A stretch of 7,540 bases of DNA from Methylophaga sp. (GTDB taxonomy: Bacteria > Pseudomonadota > Gammaproteobacteria > Nitrosococcales > Methylophagaceae), in NCBI GenBank assembly GCA_007117275.1, contig SKGV01000012.1, positions 1 through 7,540 on the forward strand, read 5' to 3'. Below, piece by piece: positions 1-6,935 of this stretch (the first letter of the stretch is position 1; every line of letters begins with the position of its first letter). The notes beneath the pieces are model-generated. The model worked only from the letters and a program-made list of their open reading frames with translations. It did no database searches and was not told the origin of the DNA. The position numbers and the translations under genes were made by a program.

Positions 1-100
1 CAGAGCATATATGTGTTATTCATCTCAGCCGTTATGTCGGTTTTCACATGCCTAGCAATGATGGTTTAGGTGAGCTGATACCCAGTTCATCGTTTTTGAT

Positions 101-133
101 CTCTGTGTACTCTGTGTCTCTATGTCTCTGTGG
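101..133. repeat. Octamer microrepeat CTCTGTGT, four copies (three in the second unit)
   Basis: Four units run head to tail: CTCTGTGTA at 101-109, CTCTGTGT at 110-117, CTCTATGT at 118-125 and CTCTGTGG at 126-133. The matching part of the second 159-bp unit, 260-284, has only three (260-268, 269-276, 277-284). The length difference between the large repeats is therefore one octamer, as expected from replication slippage. Confidence 0.85.
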
Positions 134-164
134 TTTGAGATAGATTGACCACAGAGGCACAGAG
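118..164. repeat. Long imperfect inverted repeat (hairpin) in the repeat unit
   Basis: Bases 118-134 pair with 148-164 across a 13-base loop (135-147). Of 17 positions, 15 are Watson-Crick pairs, one is a T-G wobble (125 with 157) and one is an A-C mismatch (122 with 160). The inner nine pairs, CTCTGTGGT at 126-134 with ACCACAGAG at 148-156, are perfect. The right arm is an inverted pair of the same octamers that make up the left arm. There is no T-run next to it, so it is not an ordinary terminator. Only the left arm survives in the second unit, which stops at 288. Confidence 0.8.
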
Positions 165-291
165 CATAGATCTATTAATCAACGTACCCACTGTGTCTGT
201 TTTCACATGCCTAGCAATGATGGTTTAGGTGGGCTGATACCCAGTTCATCGTTTTTGATCTCTGTGTACTCTGTGTCTCTGTGGTTTGCTC

Positions 292-317
292 AAAAAAAAG
301 GCCGCACTTAGGCGGCC
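292..317 (-). terminator. Rho-independent terminator of the atp operon
   Basis: Read on the minus strand, GGCCGC (317-312), a six-base loop CTAAGT (311-306) and GCGGCC (305-300) make a perfect six-pair all-GC stem, followed at once by eight Ts (299-292). It lies about 20 bp past the atpC stop. On the plus strand the same stem is followed, after CTGA, by five Ts (322-326), so weak termination of transcripts arriving from the left is also possible. Confidence 0.93.
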
Positions 318-338
318 CTGATTTTTAACGGTGAAAAT

Positions 339-761
339 TCAGCCTTTTTTGCCTTTGCGCAGCCGTTGAATGCTTCGTAACTGAGCCACGGCTTCAGCCA
401 GTTGAGCTGCTGCTTCAGCGTAGTCCATTTTTGAAGTCTGATCTTTAAGTGCTTGCTCAGCCGCTTCTTTAGCTTGAATTGCTGCTGCTTCATCAACATC
501 AGCCGCGCGCAATGCTGTGTCAGCAAGCACCGTTACAACGTCAGGTTGAATCTCCAGCATGCCACCTGAGACATAAAACTGCTCTTCCTGACCGCCTTTC
601 AGTAAGCGAACTTCGCCAGCTTTCAAGCGTGTCAGTAATGGCGCATGGCGAGGGTAGACACCGATTTCACCCTGCTCTGCAGAAGCAATTACCACTTCTG
701 CAGTGCCAGAGTAGATGGATTGCTCTGCGCTCACAATGTCAACATGGATGGTCATAGCCAT
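339..761 (-). CDS. atpC: F1Fo ATP synthase epsilon subunit
   Basis: Epsilon is part of the central rotor stalk. It binds gamma and the c ring, and its C-terminal helices can extend into F1 to inhibit ATP hydrolysis. The 140-residue product matches the usual length. The N-terminal beta-sandwich domain (about 4-88) carries the family motif GEIGVYPRHAPLLT at 31-44, followed by a helical hairpin (about 88-137) rich in Ala, Glu and Gln with a basic end, RLRKGKKG. Two in-frame ATGs occur, at residues 1 and 3; the first is chosen because GGAGGT lies seven bases before it. It is the last gene of the operon, 20 bp after atpD and just before a strong terminator. Identification is by direct family resemblance and by position. 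Confidence 0.97.
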   Translation of the reverse strand: MAMTIHVDIVSAEQSIYSGTAEVVIASAEQGEIGVYPRHAPLLTRLKAGEVRLLKGGQEEQFYVSGGMLEIQPDVVTVLADTALRAADVDEAAAIQAKEAAEQALKDQTSKMDYAEAAAQLAEAVAQLRSIQRLRKGKKG

Positions 762-768
762 GTGCTCT

Positions 769-774
769 ACCTCC
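769..774 (-). promoter_or_regulatory. Ribosome binding site of atpC
   Basis: GGAGGT on the minus strand, six of six complementary to the 16S anti-Shine-Dalgarno core, with a seven-base spacer to the ATG at 761. The second ATG at 755 would have a 13-base spacer, so this site decides the start. It lies wholly in the atpD-atpC gap. Confidence 0.85.
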
Positions 775-781
775 GAAAAGA

Positions 782-2158
782 TTAGTACTTCTTGGCTTTT
801 TCAACAGCTTCTTCGATGCTGCCAACCATGTAGAAAGCTTGCTCTGGCAGTGAATCATACTCACCCGCCAAAATACCTTTGAAACCAGAAATGGTATCTT
901 TCAGTGAGACGTATTTACCCGGCGCACCTGTGAATACCTCTGCCACAAAGAACGGTTGTGACAGGAAGCGCTGAATCTTACGCGCCCGAGATACAGTAAG
1001 CTTGTCTTCTTCAGACAGCTCATCCATACCCAGAATCGCAATGATATCTTTCAGCTCTTTGTAGCGTTGCAGGGTACCCTGAACACCACGCGCCACTTCA
1101 TAATGCTCACTGCCAACAACCAAAGGGTCCAGCTGACGTGAGGTCGAATCCAGCGGATCAATCGCAGGATAAATACCCAGCTCAGCAATAGAACGCGACA
1201 GTACAACGGTCGCGTCCAAGTGAGCGAACGTTGTCGCAGGTGAAGGGTCAGTCAAGTCATCTGCAGGCACATATACTGCTTGGATGGAGGTGATAGAACC
1301 AACTTTAGTAGAGGTGATACGCTCTTGCAGTACACCCATCTCTTCAGCCAGTGTTGGCTGATAACCTACCGCTGAAGGCATACGACCCAACAGCGCTGAT
1401 ACTTCCGTACCGGCCAGTGTGTAACGATAAATGTTGTCAACGAAGAACAGCACGTCACGGCCTTCATCACGGAAGTATTCAGCCATGGTCAAGCCGGTCA
1501 AGGCTACACGCAGACGGTTACCTGGTGGCTCGTTCATCTGACCGTAAACCAGCGATACCTTGTCAATAACGTTTGAATCGGTCATTTCGTGATAGAAGTC
1601 ATTACCCTCACGAGTACGCTCACCTACACCGGCAAACACCGAGAAACCGCTGTGCTCAATCGCGATGTTACGGATCAATTCCATCATGTTGACGGTTTTC
1701 CCGACGCCGGCACCGCCGAACAGACCGACTTTGCCGCCTTTTGCAAATGGGCAGACCAAGTCGATGACCTTGATACCGGTTTCTAACAGTTCATTACTGG
1801 CAGACAGTTCATCAAAGGTAGGGGCTTTACGGTGAATACCCCAGCGCTCTTCTTCACCAATATCGCCTTTTTCGTCGATTGGGTTACCAAGAACATCCAT
1901 GATTCGGCCCAATGTTTTCTGGCCGACGGGAACGCTAATTGGCTTGCCTGTGTTGGTGACAGCAAGGCTGCGTTTCAGGCCATCGGTTGTACCCATGGCA
2001 ATCGCACGGACAACACCATCACCCAATTGCTGCTGCACTTCCAGGGTGAGGCCAGCTTCTTCGACGTTCAAAGCATCGTAAACTTTTGGCAGGCTGTCAC
2101 GTGGAAACTCCACGTCAACGACCGCACCGATAATTTGTACAATCTTTCCAGAGCTCAT
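782..2158 (-). CDS. atpD: F1Fo ATP synthase beta subunit (catalytic)
   Basis: Beta carries the three catalytic sites that make ATP from ADP and phosphate as gamma turns inside the alpha3beta3 head. The product has 458 residues (460 in E. coli). Visible in order are an N-terminal beta-barrel (about 1-75), Walker A GGAGVGKT at 148-155 with Lys154, GERTREGND around 179-187 with catalytic Glu180 and Arg181, Walker B DVLFFVD at 235-241, PSAVGYQPTL at 261-270, adenine-stacking Tyr330, and the DELSEED loop at 379-385 that contacts gamma and epsilon. The start ATG has an upstream GAGGAAG. It follows atpG by 49 bp, one of the longer gaps in the operon, which holds a small hairpin. Nothing is missing or broken. 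Confidence 0.99.
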   Translation of the reverse strand: MSSGKIVQIIGAVVDVEFPRDSLPKVYDALNVEEAGLTLEVQQQLGDGVVRAIAMGTTDGLKRSLAVTNTGKPISVPVGQKTLGRIMDVLGNPIDEKGDIGEEERWGIHRKAPTFDELSASNELLETGIKVIDLVCPFAKGGKVGLFGGAGVGKTVNMMELIRNIAIEHSGFSVFAGVGERTREGNDFYHEMTDSNVIDKVSLVYGQMNEPPGNRLRVALTGLTMAEYFRDEGRDVLFFVDNIYRYTLAGTEVSALLGRMPSAVGYQPTLAEEMGVLQERITSTKVGSITSIQAVYVPADDLTDPSPATTFAHLDATVVLSRSIAELGIYPAIDPLDSTSRQLDPLVVGSEHYEVARGVQGTLQRYKELKDIIAILGMDELSEEDKLTVSRARKIQRFLSQPFFVAEVFTGAPGKYVSLKDTISGFKGILAGEYDSLPEQAFYMVGSIEEAVEKAKKY

Positions 2159-2181
2159 CTTGCTTCCTCTTTCATAAGTTC

Positions 2182-2195
2182 GGGCTGCTCAGCCC
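2182..2195 (-). other. Small intergenic hairpin between atpG and atpD
   Basis: GGGCT, a four-base loop, then AGCCC form a perfect five-pair stem in the 49-bp gap between the atpG stop and the atpD Shine-Dalgarno. No T-run follows, so it is not a terminator. In the mRNA it would sit about 12 nt before the atpD ribosome binding site, where it could affect decay, processing or initiation. The structure is seen; any role is inference. Confidence 0.45.
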
Positions 2196-2207
2196 CTGTT
2201 ATTTCTG

Positions 2208-3074
2208 TTATACCGCAGCGGCACCTGCAACGATCTCGGAAATTTCCTGAGTAATCGCAGCCTGACGGGCCTTGTTATAAACCAGTTGTAGATCATCAAT
2301 GATATTGCCGGCGTTATCAGTCGCATTTTTCATCGCAATCATGCGAGAAGCCTGTTCACAGGCAAAGTTTTCAACGACTGCCTGATACACCAAGGACTCG
2401 ATATAGCGGACCAGCAAGTCATCCAGTACATCTTTAGCGTCAGGCTCATAGATGTAGTCCCAAGGGTATTTGAGCAGCTCGTCAGGCGTTTCTGGTTTGA
2501 CCGGAATCAAACGCAGAACTTTCTGCTCTTGGGTCATGGTGTTTACGAACTCGTTGTAAACCAAATAGAGGCTATCGATACGGCCTTCTGTGTATGCATC
2601 CAGCATGACCTTCACCGTACCAATCAGGTCTTGCAGTCTTGGCGCGTCACCCAATTGGGCCTTTTGTGCCACCAGGTTGACTGGCAATCTGCTAAAAAAA
2701 TTGCTGGCTTTTTGGCCGATGGTACACACATCGATCTCGATGCCTTTGTTACGCTTAGCGTTGATATCACTGAGCAGCGTCTTAAACAGGTTATTGTTCA
2801 AGCCGCCACACAAGCCGCGATCTGAAGAAATGACGATGTAACCAACACGTGTCGCTTCGATACGGTCTTGCAGATACGGATGCTTGTACTCCGGACGTGC
2901 ATGTGCAAGATGCTGAATAACACCATAGATTTTTTCAGAATAAGGTCGTGTCGCTGCCATGCGATCCTGAGCCTTACGCATTTTACTTGCAGCAACCATC
3001 TCCATCGCAGAAGTGATCTTCTGGGTACTTTTGATGCTTGATATCTGAGTCCGTATCTCTTTACCGCTAGCCAT
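2208..3074 (-). CDS. atpG: F1Fo ATP synthase gamma subunit
   Basis: Gamma is the rotating central shaft: its coiled coil fills the alpha3beta3 cavity and its foot sits on the c ring with epsilon. The product has 288 residues (287 in E. coli). The N-terminal helix (about 1-57) contains the conserved stretch KSTQKITSAMEMVAASKMRK, the globular domain has DRGLCGGLN at 85-93, and the C-terminal helix (about 215-285) has the signature MKNATDNA at 248-255. The start is supported by GGGAG about six bases upstream, inside the 13-bp gap after atpA, so translation is probably coupled to atpA. A run of seven Ts in the coding strand near 2694-2700 encodes Phe-Phe in frame and does not break the gene. It lacks the regulatory insertion with a thiol pair seen in chloroplast gamma. 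Confidence 0.98.
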   Translation of the reverse strand: MASGKEIRTQISSIKSTQKITSAMEMVAASKMRKAQDRMAATRPYSEKIYGVIQHLAHARPEYKHPYLQDRIEATRVGYIVISSDRGLCGGLNNNLFKTLLSDINAKRNKGIEIDVCTIGQKASNFFSRLPVNLVAQKAQLGDAPRLQDLIGTVKVMLDAYTEGRIDSLYLVYNEFVNTMTQEQKVLRLIPVKPETPDELLKYPWDYIYEPDAKDVLDDLLVRYIESLVYQAVVENFACEQASRMIAMKNATDNAGNIIDDLQLVYNKARQAAITQEISEIVAGAAAV

Positions 3075-3087
3075 GACTTACTCCCGC

Positions 3088-4629
3088 TTACCAGTTGCCA
3101 GAGGCTTTAAATGCTTCAATTGCACTACGCATCTGGCCAGCGATGTCGTCATTGAAGTCACCGGTACTGTTGATGGTGCTGACCAAATCTGCATGCTTGT
3201 CAGCGGCATACTTGTGCAGGCCTTCCTCAAAATCACCGACTTTGTTGACTTCCAAATCGTCCAGAAAGCCTTCATTAGCGGCGAACAAGGACAGCGCCAT
3301 TTGCGCAACAGAAAGTGGCTGATATTGCTTTTGCTTCATCAGCTCTGTGACGCGTTGACCACGGTTGATTTGAGCGCGTGTTGCTTCGTCAAGATCAGAA
3401 GCAAACTGAGCAAAAGCGGCCAGTTCGCGATACTGAGCAAGGTCAAGACGGGTACCGCCACCCAGTTTTTTGATGATCTTGGTTTGGGCCGCACCGCCAA
3501 CACGAGATACTGACAGACCTGCGTTGATGGCCGGACGAATACCCGCGTTAAACAAGTCAGTTTCCAAAAAGATCTGGCCGTCTGTAATTGAGATAACGTT
3601 AGTCGGTACGAAGGCTGATACGTCGCCGGCTTGTGTTTCAATGATGGGCAGCGCGGTCAATGAACCCGTTTTGCCTTTCACAGCACCATTAGTGAACTTT
3701 TCTACATAATCTTCATTAACCCGTGCTGCACGTTCTAGTAGACGTGAGTGAAGGTAGAAAACGTCACCCGGGTAGGCTTCACGACCTGGCGGACGACGCA
3801 GAAGCAATGAAACCTGGCGGTAAGCCCAGGCCTGCTTGGTCAAGTCGTCATAGATGATCAATGCATCTTCACCACGATCACGGAAGTATTCACCCATGGC
3901 ACAACCAGCGTATGGTGCTATAAATTGCAGTGCTGCAGAATCAGACGCAGAAGCGGCAACGATGATAGTGTGACCCAGTGCATCATTTTCTTCCAGCTTA
4001 CGAACAACGTTGGCGATAGAAGAAGCTTTTTGACCAATCGCCACGTAGATACACTTAACACCGGTACCTTTCTGGTTGATGATGGTGTCAACGGCAATGG
4101 CTGTTTTACCAGTTTGACGGTCACCGATGATCAACTCACGTTGGCCGCGACCAACGGGGATCATCGCATCGATTGATTTCAGACCTGTTTGAATTGGCTG
4201 GTCGACTGATTTTCGAGCAATTACACCCGGTGCGACCTTTTCGATTGGTGAAGATTCGCTGGCAGCGATATCACCTTTGCCGTCGATAGCCACACCCAGC
4301 GAGTCAACAACACGACCCAACAGAGCTTCACCGACTGGCACTTCCAGGATACGGCCAGTACATTTGACTTTATCGCCTTCGGTGATGTGCTGGTATGAGC
4401 CAAGTACAACCGCACCGACAGAGTCACGCTCAAGGTTAAGCGCCATGCCGTATGTCTGTCCAGGGAACTCTAGCATCTCACCGGACATGGCATCTGCCAG
4501 ACCGTGGATTCGAACAATACCATCGGTTACACCGACGACTGTACCTTCTGTACGCGCTTCAGTTGCTCCGTCAAAACTCGCTATGCGTTTTTTGATCAGA
4601 TCACTGATTTCAGCTGAATTGAGTTGCAT
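3088..4629 (-). CDS. atpA: F1Fo ATP synthase alpha subunit
   Basis: Alpha alternates with beta in the F1 head. It binds nucleotide without turning it over and supplies the arginine finger to the beta catalytic site. The 513 residues equal the E. coli length. The N-terminal helix (about 1-22), which contacts delta, is followed by a beta-barrel (about 25-93), Walker A GDRQTGKT at 169-176 with Lys175, Walker B around DALIIYDD at 255-262, the PGREAYPGD loop at 281-289, and Arg376 in SVSRVGGAAQ, the expected arginine-finger position. The helical C-terminal domain ends in GNW. The ATG has AGGA seven bases upstream. It lies 25 bp after atpH and 13 bp before atpG. Glu and Asp residues of the beta catalytic centre are absent from their places here, as expected for alpha. 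Confidence 0.99.
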   Translation of the reverse strand: MQLNSAEISDLIKKRIASFDGATEARTEGTVVGVTDGIVRIHGLADAMSGEMLEFPGQTYGMALNLERDSVGAVVLGSYQHITEGDKVKCTGRILEVPVGEALLGRVVDSLGVAIDGKGDIAASESSPIEKVAPGVIARKSVDQPIQTGLKSIDAMIPVGRGQRELIIGDRQTGKTAIAVDTIINQKGTGVKCIYVAIGQKASSIANVVRKLEENDALGHTIIVAASASDSAALQFIAPYAGCAMGEYFRDRGEDALIIYDDLTKQAWAYRQVSLLLRRPPGREAYPGDVFYLHSRLLERAARVNEDYVEKFTNGAVKGKTGSLTALPIIETQAGDVSAFVPTNVISITDGQIFLETDLFNAGIRPAINAGLSVSRVGGAAQTKIIKKLGGGTRLDLAQYRELAAFAQFASDLDEATRAQINRGQRVTELMKQKQYQPLSVAQMALSLFAANEGFLDDLEVNKVGDFEEGLHKYAADKHADLVSTINSTGDFNDDIAGQMRSAIEAFKASGNW

Positions 4630-4654
4630 CTATCTTTCCTCTATAACGGGCCGC

Positions 4655-5188
4655 TTAGCTTAGAGCGTTGGCCAGTCTGTTCAGTTTACCCAGGGCAGAT
4701 CCGTCAATAACCAGATCGCCTGCTCGAATGATCGCGCCACCCAGCAAGTTCTCGTCTATGCTGACATCCAGAGTGATGTCTCTGCTAAAACGTTTGTTGA
4801 GCGCTGCAGAGATCTTGCCGGCTTGTTCTTCCGTCAGCGGTTTAGCTGAAATCACTTCAGCGGTAAGCGACTGCTCTGCATCGGCACGGAGTTCTTCAAA
4901 AATGGCGGCTATGTGATCTAGCAGAAGTAGACGATTGTTTTCTGCCAACAGGGACAAAAAATTACGTGCGGAGTCGCTTGCCAGATCCGCTGTGATGTCA
5001 ACCAGCACATCGACAGTCTGCTCATCACTCACTGCTGGACTGGTAATCAATCTCTGCATGTCTGCATCTGCCACACACAGTGCCAACACTTCCAGCAGCT
5101 CAGACCACTGTTTCAGGCGGTCCTCTTGCTTGGCAACTGCAAACACAGCATATGCGTATGGACGTGCGACGGTTATTGCTTCTGCCAT
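4655..5188 (-). CDS. atpH: F1Fo ATP synthase delta subunit (OSCP family)
   Basis: Delta caps the F1 head and ties the alpha N-termini to the b-subunit stator, so that the head does not spin with the rotor. The product has 177 residues, the same as E. coli. The N-terminal six-helix bundle (about 1-105) opens with TVARPYAYAVFAVA, typical of the family, and the C-terminal domain has LLGGAIIRAGDLVIDGSALG at 148-167, the conserved delta/OSCP signature. Its Shine-Dalgarno AGGA begins at the base right after the atpF stop codon, with a nine-base spacer to the ATG, which suggests translational coupling to atpF. Delta sequences diverge quickly in general, but length, signature and location leave little doubt. 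Confidence 0.97.
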   Translation of the reverse strand: MAEAITVARPYAYAVFAVAKQEDRLKQWSELLEVLALCVADADMQRLITSPAVSDEQTVDVLVDITADLASDSARNFLSLLAENNRLLLLDHIAAIFEELRADAEQSLTAEVISAKPLTEEQAGKISAALNKRFSRDITLDVSIDENLLGGAIIRAGDLVIDGSALGKLNRLANALS

Positions 5189-5201
5189 CCCAAAAGTTCC
5201 T

Positions 5202-5672
5202 CTAGATTTGGCTCACCAACTCTTCTAGCAAGTCAGTGTGTGCCTTGTCGTCGATTTCACGGCTCAGAATTTTTGCTGCGCCCGTCAGAGCAACGGCAGC
5301 CACCTGAGATCTGAGCTCCTCTCTGACACGATTAGCTTCCTGCTCGATTTCAACCTTGGTCGACGCCATGATTTTTTCACCTTCAACCCTGGCATCACCT
5401 TTGGCTTCATCGACGATCTCATTACCACGACGCTGGGCCTGACTAATGATTTCGTTTGCTTTGTCCTTAGCTTCATAAATGACTTGCTGAGCACGCTTCT
5501 CTGCTAACTCTTGTTCGTGCCTGCCACGTTCAGCAGCAGCCAGACCATCAGCAATTTTTTTCTTGCGCTCTTCGAGCGCTTGCATGATCGGTGGCCACAC
5601 GTATTTCATGCAGAAACCAACGAAGAACAGGAAAGCGATTGACTGACCTATCAAAGTTGCATTGATATTCAT
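5202..5672 (-). CDS. atpF: F1Fo ATP synthase b subunit (peripheral stalk)
   Basis: Subunit b anchors the stator: a dimer runs from the membrane up to delta and F1. The product has 156 residues, the same as E. coli. It starts MNINATLIGQSIAFLFFVGF, with one membrane helix at about 5-24, then the conserved KYVWPPIM hinge (23-30) and a long charged, Ala/Glu/Arg/Lys-rich helix (about 32-125) that would form the right-handed coiled coil, ending in the delta-binding region VALTGAAKILSREID (127-141). The start has GAGGT six bases upstream. It sits between atpE (45-bp gap) and atpH (13-bp gap). There is a single b gene with no b-prime, as is usual for non-photosynthetic gammaproteobacteria. Confidence 0.97.
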   Translation of the reverse strand: MNINATLIGQSIAFLFFVGFCMKYVWPPIMQALEERKKKIADGLAAAERGRHEQELAEKRAQQVIYEAKDKANEIISQAQRRGNEIVDEAKGDARVEGEKIMASTKVEIEQEANRVREELRSQVAAVALTGAAKILSREIDDKAHTDLLEELVSQI

Positions 5673-5717
5673 GCCTGTACCTCTTTGTTATCGCGACGGA
5701 TTAAGTTAAGTGACTTG

Positions 5718-5954
5718 TTATACCGCAGCGAACAGAACGTACATGGCCAGACCAACAGAAATCATTGGTACCGCGTCCAGCAGACCTGCAACGAGGAAGA
5801 ATTGAGTACGCAGCACTGGCACCAGCTCAGGTTGACGAGCAGTTGATTCCAGAAAACGACCACCCAGCAGACCGATACCGATAGCGGCACCCAAAGCACC
5901 CAAACCAGCCATCAAAGCGCCCGCCATGTAAATCAGACCAATACCTGTTTCCAT
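5718..5954 (-). CDS. atpE: F1Fo ATP synthase c subunit (rotor ring proteolipid)
   Basis: Many copies of c form the membrane ring that turns as protons pass. The product has 78 residues (79 in E. coli) folded as a two-helix hairpin. Helix 1 (about 6-32) carries the Gly/Ala-rich face GALGAAIGIG, the polar loop ARQPEL (39-44) contacts gamma and epsilon, and helix 2 (about 49-76) holds the ion-binding carboxylate Asp60 in LLDAVPMI. A single Asp, without the Gln, Glu and Ser/Thr ligands of sodium-type rings, indicates proton coupling; this is inference from family knowledge. The gene has the best-spaced Shine-Dalgarno in the operon behind a U-rich leader, fitting the need for more c than any other subunit. 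Confidence 0.98.
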   Translation of the reverse strand: METGIGLIYMAGALMAGLGALGAAIGIGLLGGRFLESTARQPELVPVLRTQFFLVAGLLDAVPMISVGLAMYVLFAAV

Positions 5955-6018
5955 TTTTTTCTCCTAAACTCTCAGATAAAAATTACACAAAAAAACAACA
6001 CTAAAAACTCATTCAGAC
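5955..6018 (-). promoter_or_regulatory. atpE translation initiation region with U-rich leader
   Basis: This 64-bp gap between atpB and atpE is the longest in the operon. On the minus strand it reads as a T-rich stretch (about 5980-6010, with a seven-T run) and then AGGAG at 5961-5965, with a six-base all-A spacer to the ATG. In E. coli the atpE leader is a known translational enhancer of similar character: U-rich, unstructured, upstream of a strong Shine-Dalgarno. The same role here is inferred from composition and position. Confidence 0.6.
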
Positions 6019-6927
6019 TCAATGATGTTCTTGATGAGCCATGTCCAGATAGACCACAGTCAGCACCATGAAGATGAATGCCTGCAAGGTGATGATCAGA
6101 ATGTGAAAAATTGCCCAGCCCACCTGCAACAGAGCACCTAACGAACCAATCACCATCCCGGCGCTGTACATGATGGCAATCAGTATGAAGATCATCTCAC
6201 CGGCATAGAGGTTACCGAACAAACGCATGGCCAGCGAGAATGGTTTCGCCAGCAAGGTCACCACTTCAAGGGCGAAGTTGAATGGCAGCATTTTTTTGCC
6301 AAACGGCTGAAAGGCCAGCTCGCCAAAGAAACCGCCGACACCTTTTATCTTGATGCTAAAGAAAATGATCAGCAGCAATACCGTGATGGCCATGCCCAAC
6401 GGGGCGTTGATATCGGTGGTGGGAACGATTTTGAAATAAACTTCATGTGGGCTCAGGTCTGCAACAAAATAAGCGGTTGTATGCTGAACCAGGAAAGGAA
6501 TTATATCGACTGGCACTAGGTCCATCAGGTTCATCAGGAACACCCAGCCGAAGATGGTCAGCGCGAGCGGTGCAACAAATGTGGTTTTGCCACCACTAAA
6601 TGAGCCACGTACCGTGGTGTCTATAAACTCAACAATCCATTCTGCGAAGTTCTGCATGGCCGTGGGAACGCCTGCCGAGGCTTTCTTGGCAACACTACGG
6701 AAATACCACATCATCAGCGCCCCGAGCGTGATAGACATTAACATCGTGTCGACATGAATGGACCAAAAGCCCATTTGCGCCGCCTCACTGGAGGATGTTG
6801 CAAAACCCCAGCTACCCGTGGGCTCCCAGAGGTTATTTTGCTCGTCTACAAGTTCATGTTTCCGGCCAAAAGCCAGGTTTTGAAGATGATGCTTGATGTG
6901 TGATGATACTGTTAGCTCTTCCGCCAT
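6019..6927 (-). CDS. atpB: F1Fo ATP synthase a subunit (proton channel)
   Basis: Subunit a holds the two half-channels that carry protons to and from the c ring. The essential Arg235 lies in KPFSLAMRLFGNLYAGE (228-244; the E. coli equivalent is Arg210), with Glu244 nine residues later and Gln282 in LQAFIFMVLT. Membrane helices can be placed at about 58-77, 117-139, 174-194, 218-238, 243-262 and 270-294. At 302 residues it is about 30 longer than E. coli, mostly from an extra stretch at about 28-54 before the first membrane helix and a few residues near 253-268. The ribosome site is weak (GAGA, six bases away, overlapping the atpI stop), so initiation probably depends on coupling to atpI. The C-terminus is His-rich (AHQEHH). 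Confidence 0.98.
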   Translation of the reverse strand: MAEELTVSSHIKHHLQNLAFGRKHELVDEQNNLWEPTGSWGFATSSSEAAQMGFWSIHVDTMLMSITLGALMMWYFRSVAKKASAGVPTAMQNFAEWIVEFIDTTVRGSFSGGKTTFVAPLALTIFGWVFLMNLMDLVPVDIIPFLVQHTTAYFVADLSPHEVYFKIVPTTDINAPLGMAITVLLLIIFFSIKIKGVGGFFGELAFQPFGKKMLPFNFALEVVTLLAKPFSLAMRLFGNLYAGEMIFILIAIMYSAGMVIGSLGALLQVGWAIFHILIITLQAFIFMVLTVVYLDMAHQEHH

Positions 6928-6935
6928 GGTTTATC

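Larger units (their letters stand above)
1..288. repeat. 159-bp-period tandem repeat, about 1.8 copies, non-coding
   Basis: Bases 1-159 form one unit and 160-288 a second, shortened unit, aligned at a constant offset of 159. Positions 40-121 and 199-280 (82 bp) differ at a single base (73 A versus 232 G). Positions 1-9 match 160-168 exactly, while 10-39 versus 169-198 are only about 60 percent alike. After 121 the first unit has an extra octamer (122-129), then both share GTGGTTTG (130-137 and 281-288). The second unit stops three bases before the T-tract of the atp terminator. The first base of the window is already inside a unit, so the array probably extends leftward. No convincing reading frame crosses it. 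I see no transposase, so this is best called an intergenic repeat; its function is unknown. Confidence 0.9.

Noticed and set aside
35..288. Two near-identical direct repeats as a CRISPR array
   Set aside because: Only two copies are seen, the repeat is far longer than CRISPR repeats, the in-between sequence is itself a diverged copy of the unit, and no cas gene is present.
1832..2254. Plus-strand 140-codon open frame opposite atpD
   Set aside because: It overlies a highly conserved beta-subunit gene, has no family resemblance, and results from codon bias of the opposite strand. The other plus-strand frames at 479-757, 3073-3513 and 4277-4663 were dropped for the same reason.
2694..2700. Run of seven Ts in atpG as a programmed frameshift site
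   Set aside because: The zero frame reads through into a complete 288-residue gamma; slippage would only give truncated product, and no stimulating structure is evident.
5691..5696. TCGCGA palindrome in the atpE-atpF gap
   Set aside because: A six-base palindrome is expected by chance and there is no second copy or supporting context.
5718..5730. Identical 13-base string at the atpE and atpG stops (also 2208-2220)
   Set aside because: Both proteins end in Ala-Ala-Val or a close variant followed by TAA, so shared codons explain it; the flanks differ.
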